From NCBI GenBank assembly GCA_963576735.1, contig OY755174.1, positions 2,232,001 through 2,296,000 on the forward strand: a stretch of DNA of 64,000 nt, given 5' to 3'. Below are positions 1 to 10,211 of the stretch, piece by piece. The translations under genes and the position numbers were made by a program. Under the pieces are notes generated by a model. That model had not been told where the DNA came from and ran no database searches. It worked only from the letters and a program-made list of their open reading frames with translations. The first letter of the stretch is position 1. The number at the start of each line of letters is the position of its first letter. Source of the stretch: Bedellia somnulentella. Taxonomy: Eukaryota > Arthropoda > Insecta > Lepidoptera > Bedelliidae.

Positions 1-2
1 AG

Positions 3-1542
3 TCCGGTCAATTTAGGCCTAAAATAAGGAGGAAGGTTACATAAATTCATAAGAAGCTGAAAATTGGCACAATTGTTCAAAACATGATTATAAATGAAAC
101 CTCAAAAGTCCCCATCGTTCCGAGGTGTGCTAAAATTTTTACACGAGGTCAAAGGTCAAAAAAAATGAGTTTTTTGCGATTTTAAGCGAAACGGTGAGTT
201 TTTTCGCAAAATTACCCCAGTACAAAATTGTAGATCAAAAAATTTTCTACAAAAAAGATATCAATAACTTTTTTCCTAAAAGCAACCATTTTGAAGATAT
301 AACGCGTTGAAAAGTTCGATCATAGGTAATCTTCATACTTTGCACATGTACGCCACGTATGAACATCATTTATAAGGTGTTTAAAAAAATGACTTACTTC
401 AATGTGCTGAAGTTTTTAAAAATAGTGACTCAACTCAACCAGACGTTATCAACAGCGGAATTCAATTTCTTCTCGCTATGTACGGAGCTCCTAAAAAAAA
501 CACTTGCTTAGATAAGTTACGATACGCAACTTTTGTTAAAAATACGCGTAATAAAAAGCAAGTGCAACTAGCTTCTTTACCTCCAACCTCAGTAGCTGCT
601 CACCAACATTTATCTCGGGTATATTACCAAGTTCAAGTGTGGTTTGGTAATCAGCTGGACCCTAAAGACTGGGGTTGGAAGTTGGTCGGCAATACATTAG
701 AGCCAGTTCTAACTTTACTTCCACCAGCACCTGAGAAACTTCTCAACTCAATATTTTGCAACTGTAAAAAAGGTTGTAATGCTAAATGTGGATGCAGAAA
801 TGTTGGACTGTTTTGTTCCCTGGCATGCACAAACTGCCGAGGCCGATCGTGCTCTAATGTTGAGTCAGCTAATCTAGAAGACTCATATGATACCAATGAG
901 GAATCGCTAGTGGGACAGTTGATCTGTGAAATAGAAGAAAAAGAAGAAGAAGAAGAACAGGAAGAAGAACAAGAAGAAGACGAAGAACAAGAAAAAGTAA
1001 TCCTGGAAAATTACGAATCAGACGAGGAATATTAATCATTTCATTTTCAATTACATCGCCATTATTTTAACCAACCGATATGTACAATAATATTTTACAA
1101 TAGTTTTAAACCAAATAAAATCACTGCAGACTCATGGAATAGGCCTACAGGGGATACCACGTTAAAATAAAACGCGCTAAGTACACTACCTCATAGGTGG
1201 TGTGGAAACGTGTGCAAAGTATGAAGATTACCAATGATCGAACTTTTCAACGCGTTATATCTTCAAAATGGTGGCTTTTAGGAAAAAAATTATTGGTATC
1301 TTTTTTGTAGAGAATTTTCTGATCTACAATTTTGTACTGGGGTGATTTTGCGAAAATATCACCGTTTTGCTTTAAATCGCAAAAAACTCATTTTTTTTAC
1401 CTTTGACCTCGTGTAAAATTTTTAGCACACCTCGGAACGATGGGGACTTTTGAGGTTTCATTTATAATCATGTTTTGAACAATTGTGCCAATTTTCAGCT
1501 TCTTATGAATTTATGTAACCTTGAATGTATAAATTGACCGGA
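3..1542 (+). mobile_element. DNA transposon remnant with ~345-bp terminal inverted repeats
   Basis: The first ~350 bases (3 to about 352) reappear inverted at about 1203-1542, ending TCCGGTCAATTTA on the left and TAAATTGACCGGA on the right. The arms are nearly identical apart from an exchanged stretch of about 17 bases near the tip. Between them is one coding fragment (478-1035). Long inverted repeats around a single cysteine-rich protein indicate a cut-and-paste DNA transposon or a deletion derivative. The left target duplication lies outside the window, so the superfamily cannot be assigned. No transposase catalytic motif is seen. Confidence 0.8.
478..1035 (+). pseudogene. C-terminal fragment of a cysteine-rich (CXC-like) transposon-associated protein
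   Basis: The frame from the ATG gives 185 aa. The same frame stays open upstream to about position 385 with plausible protein sequence, so the ATG is probably internal and the N-terminus is lost against the left inverted repeat. Residues 92-127 are a cysteine cluster (CNCKKGCNAKCGC, then CxLxCxxCxGxxC) resembling the Tesmin/TSO1 CXC fold. The last 45 residues are almost entirely Glu/Asp with a terminal DEEY. I recall similar proteins as multi-copy uncharacterised families in aphids and moths, but this is from memory. Its position between the long inverted repeats suggests the DNA element carries it. Function unknown; a DNA-binding role is only an inference from the cysteine cluster. Confidence 0.55.
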
Positions 1543-2445
1543 TTATTAGTCCAATTCGTTCTGTAGTTCATTTAGTCCAACGGCTCTGAAGGAGTCTAAT
1601 GAGCCGGTGAACGAAGTGGACTACTGGACTACATTCGCGAAGTAGTTCTTTGAAGTGAAGGAACTAAATGAACTAAGTTCTTTTCACTGAAGCGTTATGC
1701 GCATGTCTATTGGAAAACTCTTTCTGTGAGAGGAAACTTTTTTGTATCAGTTTTTATAACCAATTTCAAACTCAAAGACAGGAAGTCGCACAGTAATAAT
1801 TTAGTGTAGTTTCTCAAACGCTGCACATCCAAGCTGGATCGATAAAGGACTTATTTCTTAAGCTTTCTGATAGTTTACAACCACCGTCGTCTGAGCATTA
1901 CATGTTTTTTTGGTTCTTTGGTCGATTTATATTAAATTTATTACATACGCTTTAAGTTAGTTTATTTTAAGTAGCTGTAACATTGAAGGGTATAGTTATT
2001 AAGGCGTTTGTTGGTAACATAGGCATCCACTTCGACCAAATTTCATGTACCCAAAAAACCTTAAGACAGCCTGATCTAGTTTTTTTTAATGTGCTCCTGA
2101 ACTCTTCTGAACTTTTGTACTGAACTTATTAATAATACAGGTTTGTTATGTAAATCACTAAAATCTTACGGAATGGATAATCCTTTATAGAATAGTTACA
2201 TTGAATAAGGAAATTTTGTTGTCTTTGATACGATTAGTTATGGGCCCCGTGAGCGGATAGTCCAAGACGCCTTATTTCTCTGTTCCCGTAATTTGTATAA
2301 TTTGTAACTGCATAGAATTGGTACAAATCAAGCAAATGTTGGCAGAAGCTGACATCTAGTTTGATGAATATTTCTCAACTTATATGCACCTCATTCTTTA
2401 CACCACACCAAAATACCTACCAACGAGTTGCAACGGCAAATCTCA
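1543..2445. other. Unassigned sequence
   Basis: A+T-rich sequence between the transposon remnant and a degraded SINE1 copy. No coding exon, RNA gene or repeat is recognised apart from imperfect local repetition of an 'agtccaa/ttagtcc' motif at 1548-1690. Confidence 0.4.
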
Positions 2446-2650
2446 TAAATGGGTAGCTAGAGATCGAGAATTCAATAATACTTAGACCTTTTTGGAAGTT
2501 GAGTGGGAAAAATATTGTAAAACACAGGATGGCGATAGATTTCCAGTCACATCAAGTAACAATAGCTAAAAAAGCCTCTATACTCTTAGTCACCTCTTGT
2601 AACACCTCCGGAAAGAAAAGGGTTTGTGGTTTTCTAAACTGATACTTTAC
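2446..2650 (-). repeat. Degraded SINE1 copy
   Basis: The stretch matches the SINE1 consensus in reverse with many substitutions: the 'gggtagct-agag' block, 'tttttggaagttgagtggga', and the 'cttagtcacctctt' block are still recognisable. It lacks the (TATG)n tail and is older than the other copies. It lies downstream of the BORCS8 stop codon. Confidence 0.6.
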
Positions 2651-3100
2651 AGTCTACTACCAAATTACCTACTTAGCTAAGTGGCTAACATAATTTAGAT
2701 TCATAACCAAAATGTAAAATGTTAAGTCCACTGTGTCGATAAAGCTTAACATTGTTATGTCTATGGATTGCGTAAAAATCTTATTAACAATTTTCTTATA
2801 AAATCAAAGTTAAGAGTAAACCTAAAAAATTAGTTCACTACAAAGTTATCATTTTACAAGAGGTACTAAATCTAATATCAAATGTAACTTAAAATTACAT
2901 ATAAATCTTCAAATTCGCTGTACAATGATTGGGGAAGAACATTTTAAAACACAGACCCCATAAATACTGACTTAAAATTGTTATAAACACAAGTTTAGTA
3001 AAATACCCTCAATTAACATTTGACTAGCATTGTAGGAAACCCTTCTAAATTACTTATTTAACTTTAAAGAACTTATTTTTTGGTATTTGTAATAGGTCTT
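2651..3100. other. BORCS8 3' flank
   Basis: Presumed 3' UTR and downstream flank of the BORCS8 gene, which reads leftward. A canonical AATAAA on the minus strand close to the stop codon was not found. No other feature is recognised. Confidence 0.4.
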
Positions 3101-6100
3101 TCAATGCAGGGTGGTATGTGACCTGTGCAACTCATTGTTAGAACCCCTGGCATGAGCCATAATGTTTTCTATTCTACTTGTTGTCTCCCGAACCATAGAA
3201 AACTCAGAAAGGTCTCTCAAGTCATGGACAATATGAGCTGATAAACGTTTATAAACAGAACTAGAATCTTTTTTATTTCGTCTCGTTTCTTCATATTTCA
3301 ATTGTTGTTTTAAGAAAATTGATTGTTTCAGCATTTCGTGGATGTTGTTGAAGTTGCCGGCTGCATTATTCATTGATTTCACCGCACTGGAATGAGAAAA
3401 TATATTTAATGAAAGTTAGGTTAAAAAATATTTGGAAATGAAAAACTTTAAAACATGCCTTTCTTTTTAAATCATCTCATGATTCAATGCTTGGTCATAA
3501 GGAAAGTTCAATTATGCTAAAGGTTGAATTAAGAAACATTAATTTCTAATGGTACAATGTTATACAGATATGTTGAAGTAATTAATAGTAAGAAGAAGTA
3601 ATGAAGTAATCGTATTTTTTTGAGACTACATTCAAAGGCAGCCGTTACATCAAGTATGCTTTAAACGATATCTTGTAGTAAAGCCATACCCGTGTTGTGA
3701 AGTCAAACATAATAAAACAATGAATAGAACAAAATTTTAACTTTGCTTATTACAAATATATTTTTGACTAAAGCTTGATTGGGCATCACCTAAGGACCTA
3801 TGTAATATGGCATACATAAGGGATGCCACATGAGGAGTGAGGTATTGGCAGATTCTGTGTACATAATACATACATACATACATATACTCACAGTTATAAA
3901 TCCCTAGATGGGGTAGCCAGAGCTAAGGAATTAGAAATTCCTCAGCCACTTTTAGAAAGTTTAGTGGGGAAAAGATGGTAAAATAAAGGTTGTTGGTGAT
4001 GGGTCTCCAACCTCATCGCCCAAAAATCCCTTATAAGCCCCAATACTGTTAGTCGCCTCTTACGTACACCCACCGGAAGAAATGGGGTAGTGCTATTCTA
4101 AGCCGACACTACACAGCAGTGTAAATAATCTATCAGTTTATTCAGTTTCTTACTTCTCACAAGACTTTACTTACTCTCACATGCCTCATTCTATGGGCTC
4201 TGGAGATAAATTAATTACATATCATAAACCTCCCCCATTGAGTGGTGCTGGTGTTAAATACAGTGATTATAATGAATATCCGAAGTTATCCAGGATAAAT
4301 AATATAATTTGAAATTGAGGGGTCGGAATTTGAATCTTTAAAATAAAATTTGAGATTTCCAAGTTATATATGTAACACTAACAGCTAGAGCATGCAGGTA
4401 GTTATTTCAGGTTTTAATGTCTTCACAAATTATATGTTGCTTTTTATGACAAGCACAACAAAGTGAAAAGCAAGAGCCACATATTGGTAGCTAATAAAGG
4501 CATGATAAAAATATGGTTTAAAGACCAACAATAAGAAGACTGACTTTTGAACATAATTGATGAGAGAATTCTGTAATGTGGAGAGTGAGAGAGTGAAGGA
4601 AAATGACCTCAAGTGGATCTAAATATTAGTAAAGGGCAGATTGCTTCCAGAGTTAGTGTAATTTTTAATGTTACATTTTTTATGAGACTGTGTGGAGAAA
4701 CTTACTAACTATTAACACTGCCAATTCTATCCTAGATAACTAAAACATAGATTAACGCGATAAGAAATTTAACATATAAGTTGACAGCAAAATTGGATGA
4801 CATGAGCACTGAGCAGTGCTAATAGATATTGAAGGAGCCTGCAACAAAACTGCATTTAATTTTCATTCATAAAAACACACAAAGAGATATAACATTGATC
4901 CTACTCTATGTGGCTGGAATGGAAATAAGCTAGGACACACTATGCAAAGCTATGGAATAGAATATGCAGATAACATTATAATCCTAATAAGACGGACCAA
5001 ATGGAAATATAATATGCAATAACAACAACTAAGTGTGAAAGCTGGAAATGAATCCTATTCACAGGGATAACTTAAATAAAATAAAACCTTCAAACTATCC
5101 AATGAAGTAAAATATCTAAGAGTCATCCTAGATAACAAACTCCACTAGAGTAAACACGTAGATAGAACTATAACCAAAGCCACTATAACCTTATGGCAAA
5201 CCAAAAAGATATAGTGGAATTTAAATCTTTTTGTTCATGAAAACCTCATGTGGGGATTATTACCGCCTGTGTCAAAATTTTTCTTCCCTTTATTTATTAG
5301 ATATACTTTATTTATTAGATATTAGAGACTTCACCCCCGCATCACACACTGGCTTTATACTACAATCATAGGAACACTAGTATGTTGGCCTAGGACATTA
5401 CAAAGCACCTGCCATAAAATGCAAGGAGCAGCCAGCAAAGCCATAACAGGAGCCATGAAAACAACACTGCTAGCTACCGTCCAAGCATGTTAAACCAACT
5501 ACTGCTGCATCTATACATCCAACAAGAGGTAGGGATACATCAGCATACATAACAGCCATACAACATAAAATATTCAAAATGCTGTGCAAAGGCTGAAGAA
5601 CAAAGCACATAACAATAATAGGACCAATGATAGAAGGGCTGCTAATTTTACTCATAACTGTAGAGCAGCCCAGTTACATCATTATCTTACATGTCTTATT
5701 TCTTAGACTTGGAATCATCACAGCAATAAAGAAATTAGTATTTTATTTAATTCAGAAATGCAGAAGCTATTAAAAGTTAGTACAAATAAAGAGCTGAATT
5801 TAAAAACACATTTAGTTTTGTAAGGTAGAAGTTATTTTTGAATTTTTAGGCAGAGTAAATAAGTAAACTCTACCTTAATGCATATTCCACATCATAACAG
5901 CGACCCTGTAGTTCTTTTTGCAGTTTTGTAACCTCCACTCTTCTTTCCACCATAGCAGGTAAAGCTTTTCTCACATGCTCTTGGAGTCTATATAGAGCTA
6001 ATGAAGGCTCATTTGCTACAATGTGCATGTTTTCTGATATTCTCTCTGCAGCTGGAATAAATTTATCAGACATTATGCTTCAATGTGCTTGTATATAGGA

Positions 6101-6327
6101 TGAAAATAATAAAATGATAAATTATAATTACTTCGTCCTCTCTTCTAATTGCTGTGCCCAACAGGGTCCACAATGCTGTAACATAATTACATACTTACCA
6201 TCTAAGAAAACCATTGTGGAACGCAATAAATCAATTGAGTATTGAGTAAAATACAGATATTAAATATTTATTTACCTTTCTTAGCTTTTGCTTCAAGCTC
6301 TGAATCTCCTTGATAAACAAAAGCCAT
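3101..6327 (-). CDS. BORCS8: BLOC-1-related complex subunit 8 (MEF2BNB-like), 3 coding exons
   Basis: Coding exons on the minus strand are 6276-6327, 5874-6051 and 3101-3386, giving 516 nt and 171 aa. The junctions are AAAG|gtaaat, attccag|CTGC, TTAAG|gtagag and attccag|TGCG, and all preserve frame. BORCS8 is a small subunit of BORC, the lysosome-surface complex that recruits Arl8 and kinesin to move lysosomes outward. The core ANEPSLALYRLQEHVRKALP and, after the second junction, EYALSAVKSM align with the vertebrate protein, followed by the LLKQ-like segment HEMLKQSIFLKQQ. The lysine/serine-rich C-terminal extension is longer than in the human protein of about 119 aa. An in-frame ATG at 6071-6073 lies in the intron just before exon 2; using exon 1 restores the conserved KKAAERISEN N-terminus. 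The last intron holds a SINE1, a degraded LINE and a SINE3 fragment. Confidence 0.9.
3869..4118 (-). repeat. SINE1 copy in BORCS8 intron
   Basis: Nearly full-length SINE1 in reverse: the (CATA)n tail at 3869-3884 is on the left and the start 'tgctgtgtagtgtcgg' is on the right. It carries the family's recognisable blocks (CTCACxGTTATAAATCCC, GTAGCCAGAGCTAAGGAATT, GATGGGTCTCCAACC, GTTAGTCGCCTCTTACG). Confidence 0.85.
4990..5700 (+). mobile_element. Degraded non-LTR retrotransposon fragment
   Basis: With frameshifts and stops, the plus strand reads the C-terminal part of a reverse transcriptase of the R1/Jockey type. It shows a VKYLxVILDNKL-like segment near 5105-5150, SKATITLWQ-like at about 5175-5200, and AASKAITGAMKTT-like at about 5430-5465, then LLLHLYIQQE near 5505. 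It is split at about 5222-5330 by a SINE3 fragment and lies in the BORCS8 intron in antisense. Non-functional. Confidence 0.6.
5222..5330 (+). repeat. SINE3 fragment lacking its tRNA-like interior
   Basis: The conserved leader 'tttttgttcatgaaaacc' with 'tcatgtggggattattac' is followed directly by 'cgcctgtgtcaaaatttttc' and the 'tttatttattag' tail. Compared with the copies at 16602, 58380 and 59160, the tRNA-like part and the left inverted arm are missing. Confidence 0.6.
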
Positions 6328-6588
6328 ATTTAACAAGTAGCACAATACTGGAATCCTAAGTACACTGTGTTCAATTTACACTTCTAAGTTTAGCTTTAGG
6401 CAAATAAAAAAAGTTCTTCAAATGATTTAAAAATCAATTACCTACTTATAATTGTAATATCTAAAACAGAATCATAAAATTTAATTTGTTAAAATTTGTT
6501 TGTTGTTTTGTTTTAGGTTTGGATGGAATTTTATTTGTAGTAATGGCTCAGAATTATACTAATCAATCAAATCTGCCAATTGCACTAA
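6328..6588. promoter_or_regulatory. BORCS8 upstream region
   Basis: Sequence just upstream of the BORCS8 start codon, presumably holding its 5' UTR and promoter. It ends at the TAA target duplication of the MITE cluster (6586-6588). No TATA box or other defined element is identified. Confidence 0.3.
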
Positions 6589-9079
6589 AGCGGTTATTAC
6601 ATTACGCAATATTCAGACAGTCTTAGTAAGACTGTCTTAAAGTCTAACTAGACAAGCTCGCTATTAGACTGTGCTGAATACCGCATGCTAACTCATTTTC
6701 AAAGCGTACGTAGCCGGTGGCGGTTGTCATAACCGCTTAAGTACGAAGTGTTTGATTGGAATAATCTTTATGAATTTTCTGCCATAAATATGGCATGTCT
6801 CGATACAAATCGGGAACATTATAAAGGACTTCTTTTTCCTTTGAACAAGCCATTGTACACGCCCCGCCACAGCAAAACACATGTCACGCACACCTTCACT
6901 CTGCGGCTGCCGCGCGATGAATGAACAGTCTAGCGTGCTAACTGCTAAGTCTTATTACACTACGCGATATTCAGCAAGCAAGCAAGTAAAGCGGTTATTA
7001 CATTACCCAATATTCAGACAGTCTAACTTAGATTGAGCATGGTGTAATAAGAGTTAGCAAGTTAGCCTGTCTAATTAGAGCGATCGAATGGGTTCGGCCG
7101 TGCTTAAGCGGTTATTACATTACGCAATATTCAGACAGTCTTAGTAAGACTGTCTTAAAGTCTAACTAGACAAGCTCGCTATTAGACTGTGCTGAATACC
7201 GCATGCTAACTCATTTTCAAAGCGTACGTAGTCGGTGGCGGTTGTCATAACCGCTTAAGTACGAAGTGTTTGATTGGAATAATCTTTATGAATTTTCTGC
7301 CATAAATATGGCATGTCTCGAAACAAATCGAGAACATTAAAAAGCACTTCTTTTTCCTTTGAACAAGCCATTGTACACGCCCCGCCACAGCAAAACACAT
7401 GTCACGCACGCCTTCGCTCTGCGGCTGCCGCGCGATAAATGAACAGTCTAGCGTGCTAAATCTTATTACACTACGCGGTATTCAGCAAGCAAGCAAGTAA
7501 GCACGGCCGAACCCATTCGGTCGCTCTAATTAGACAGGCTAACTTGCTAACTCTTATTACACCATGCTCAATCTAAGTTAGACTGTCTGAATATTGCGTA
7601 ATGTAATAACCGCTTTACTTGCTTGCTTGCTGAATATCGCGTAGTGTAATAAGACTTAGCACGCTAGACTGTTCATTCATCGCGCGGCAGCCGCAGAGCG
7701 CAGGCGTGCGCGACATGTGTTTTGCGTGTACAATGGCTTGAAAAAGAAGCGCTTTTTAATGTTCTCGATTTGTATCGATACATGCCATATTTACATAACA
7801 TAAACATAAACGTTCACGCCGTTTATCCCCGAAGGGGTTGGCAGAGGTACCAATACTCCTGAACTCACATGGCAAGCGCCATCTAGTTTCCAGAGAAGGT
7901 ACCCACGTTTTGCTTAGACAGTGTACTCACGTGATAGGGGGCAGGCCTATCGCCGTTTTGTACGAATACACTGTCACATGACTAAGTACAACTCAGCCAT
8001 GTGGGTTTCCTCACGATGTTTTCCCTCACCGTTAGCAACCATGATAAATTAACCACACATATGACTTTAGAAAAGACAAATTGGTGTAGGCCCGTCCCAG
8101 GATTGGAACTCACGCCCTTCTGTTTTTCGGGCGGGTGATCTACCCACTGGACTATCATGTCGCATGCCATATTTATGGCAGAAAAGTCATAAAGATAAGT
8201 AAACGTAAAACTCTTTCACCCATATTTTTCTTTTTTTTTTTGTATTTAAACTAATAGACACGGCAAGAGGTATGGCAATTTTCTGCTGCTTAGAAAAAAA
8301 TCCCATCGCGCGACAACCGCCACCGGCTACGTACGCTTTGAAAATGAGTTAGCATGCGGTATTCAGCACAGTCTAAAGCGGTTATTACATTACGCAATAT
8401 TCAGACAGTCTTAGTAAGACTGTCTTAAAGTCTAACTAGACAAGCTCGCTATTAGACTGTGCTGAATACCGCATGCTAACTCATTTTCAAAGCGTACGTA
8501 GCCGGTGGCGGTTGTCATAACCGCTTAAGTACGAAGTGTTTGATTGGAATAATATTTATGAATTTTCTGCCATAAATATGGCATGTCTCGATACAAATCG
8601 AGAACATTAAAAAGCACTTCTTTTTCCTTTGAACAAGCCATTGTACACGCCCCGCCACAGCAAAACACATGTCACGCACACCTTCACTCTGCGGCTGCCG
8701 CGCGATGAATGAACAGTCTAGCGTGCTAAGTCTTATTACACTACGCGATATTCAGCAAGCAAGCAAGTAAGCACGGCCGAACCCATTCGATCGCTCTAAT
8801 TAGACAGGCTAACTTGCTAACTCTTATTACACCATGCTCAATCTAAGTTAGACTGTCTGAATATTGGGTAATGTAATAACCGCTTAATAGCGAGCTTGTC
8901 TAGTTAGACTTTAAGACAGTCTTACTAAGACTGTCTGAATATTGCGTAATGTAATAACCGCTTAAGCACGGCCGAACCCATTCGATCGCTCTAATTAGAC
9001 AGGCTAACTTGCTAACTCTTATTACACCATGCTCAATCTAAGTTAGACTGTCTGAATATTGGGTAATGTAATAACCGCT
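6589..9079. mobile_element. Cluster of Harbinger-like MITEs inserted into one another
   Basis: The block starts AGCGGTTATTACATTAC, ends with its reverse complement, and is flanked by TAA on both sides (6586-6588 and 9080-9082). Inside, the same terminus recurs at 6589, about 6989, 7108, 8381 and, inverted, near 7613, 8881, 8963 and 9079. The smallest complete unit is 6589-6737, again between TAA duplications. A longer unit of about 250 bp ('cataaatatggcatgtctcg' to 'gcgatattcagcaagcaag') occurs forward after 6741, after 7259 and after 8527, and inverted at 7615-8370, where a SINE2 interrupts it. TAA/TTA 3-bp duplications with A+T-rich targets are typical of PIF/Harbinger. No transposase is encoded. 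Confidence 0.75.
7794..8163 (-). repeat. Full-length SINE2 inside the MITE cluster
   Basis: Complete SINE2 in reverse, flanked by a 12-bp duplication ATGCCATATTTA at 7782-7793 and 8164-8175. On the minus strand it starts with a tRNA-like head (about 8163-8080: GTCCAGTGGGTAGA as A box, GAGTTCCAATCC as B box). It continues through the 'gtgtggttaatttatc' body and ends in the 'gtttatgttatg' tail. It splits one inverted MITE unit, so it is younger than that unit. Confidence 0.85.
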
Positions 9080-9334
9080 TAAGCGCCATTGCATTTCAAA
9101 TGGTTGGTTGAGTCTTAGCCTGTGACAGTGAAGTGTGAACACAAAACAAAAATAAAATAAACACATAAAAAGTTTTTGTACTTTTTATCCTGTAACTGTT
9201 TCATTTACTGCATTTACGTATCTATCTAAAAACGAATCTATTTATGATAACTTGAATTATAAAACATGCAAAAGTAGTTAAATTGTTATACCCTTGAACT
9301 TTGGAAGTTTGGTCACCAAAGTTATCGTAAATAT

Positions 9335-10087
9335 CAGTGTTGTCAACGTAGGCGATTTTTCGCCATTTAGGCTACTCAGATTGGAAAACGGCGACCAAAA
9401 AATCGTAAAGGCGACTGGTCGCCGTTTAGGCTACTCGAAAAAGATTAAATTTACTTTTATTTATAATCGAATGACGACACAAATAAGCACAAAAAAATAA
9501 TCTACATATGAAGATATACGACAATCAAGATAAAAAGATGGCAAAACCCTTCACCCATATTGAACGTCTCATCTCTAAATACCTCTGAGATCATGTTGGC
9601 AATACTGTGAAAATATCACAGGTGGAGTTGCAAAAATTAAATTTCGAATCAACCGAATATTCGAATCAGTATGTTTATTAGAACTATTCGCATCAGGAAT
9701 TTTTATCCGCTTAACCTTTAGGAGTAATAACAAAACAGGGCAAGAACAGAAATTGCTCGCAGCAGATCAAGCAGAATAATGTTTTAGAGTCTGGCTAATG
9801 AGTCTTTGGACACGCCAATTTAAAATCTTTTCTTTCTTTAACTTCAAAACACTGTTTTGATACTTTTATTTTCTTTAAATAACTTCAAACTCTAGTTTAA
9901 AAGACTTGTTGTTTAAGTGTTAAGTACTGATTTTATTGTATGTACAGGAAGTTATAATATAAATATTAAATACATAAGTAAATAGTTAAAAAGGTGGTTT
10001 TTATTTTAGTTTCAGGTTTGGGCTACTTTAGGCTACTCAAGCATTGAAAATTGGGCGACATACGGTCTTGACTTGTTGGCAACACTG
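9335..10087. mobile_element. Non-autonomous hAT element
   Basis: The termini are CAGTGTTGTCAAC (9335-9347) and GTTGGCAACACTG (10075-10087), flanked by a perfect 8-bp duplication GTAAATAT (9327-9334 and 10088-10095). An 8-bp duplication and CAGTG-type ends define the hAT superfamily. The interior (753 bp in total) has no transposase frame; 'ttaggctactc' recurs near both ends. It sits about 125 bp upstream of the SDR start codon and could affect its promoter. Confidence 0.85.
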
Positions 10088-10095
10088 GTAAATAT

Positions 10096-10211
10096 CCGTC
10101 TTCTTGTCGCTAGGTTATTCTTATCAGTAGAGGTAATCAACTAATCAATTTCAATTTGCTAAAATACTCCAATTTGTGATGCAAATTATAATAAGATTAA
10201 ATTGATTAGTA
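10096..10211 (+). promoter_or_regulatory. SDR gene 5' UTR and proximal promoter
   Basis: Short stretch between the hAT insertion and the SDR start codon. It should hold the 5' UTR and perhaps the transcription start; no TATA box is evident. The hAT element directly abuts it. Confidence 0.3.

Noticed and set aside
5870..6073. Start of BORCS8 at the ATG 6071-6073
   Set aside because: The first seven codons are intronic. Splicing from 6276-6327 to 6051 restores the conserved N-terminus with a proper acceptor.
9308..9320. Palindrome TTTGGTCACCAAA as an operator
   Set aside because: A single short palindrome in A+T-rich DNA beside a hAT element; no further support.
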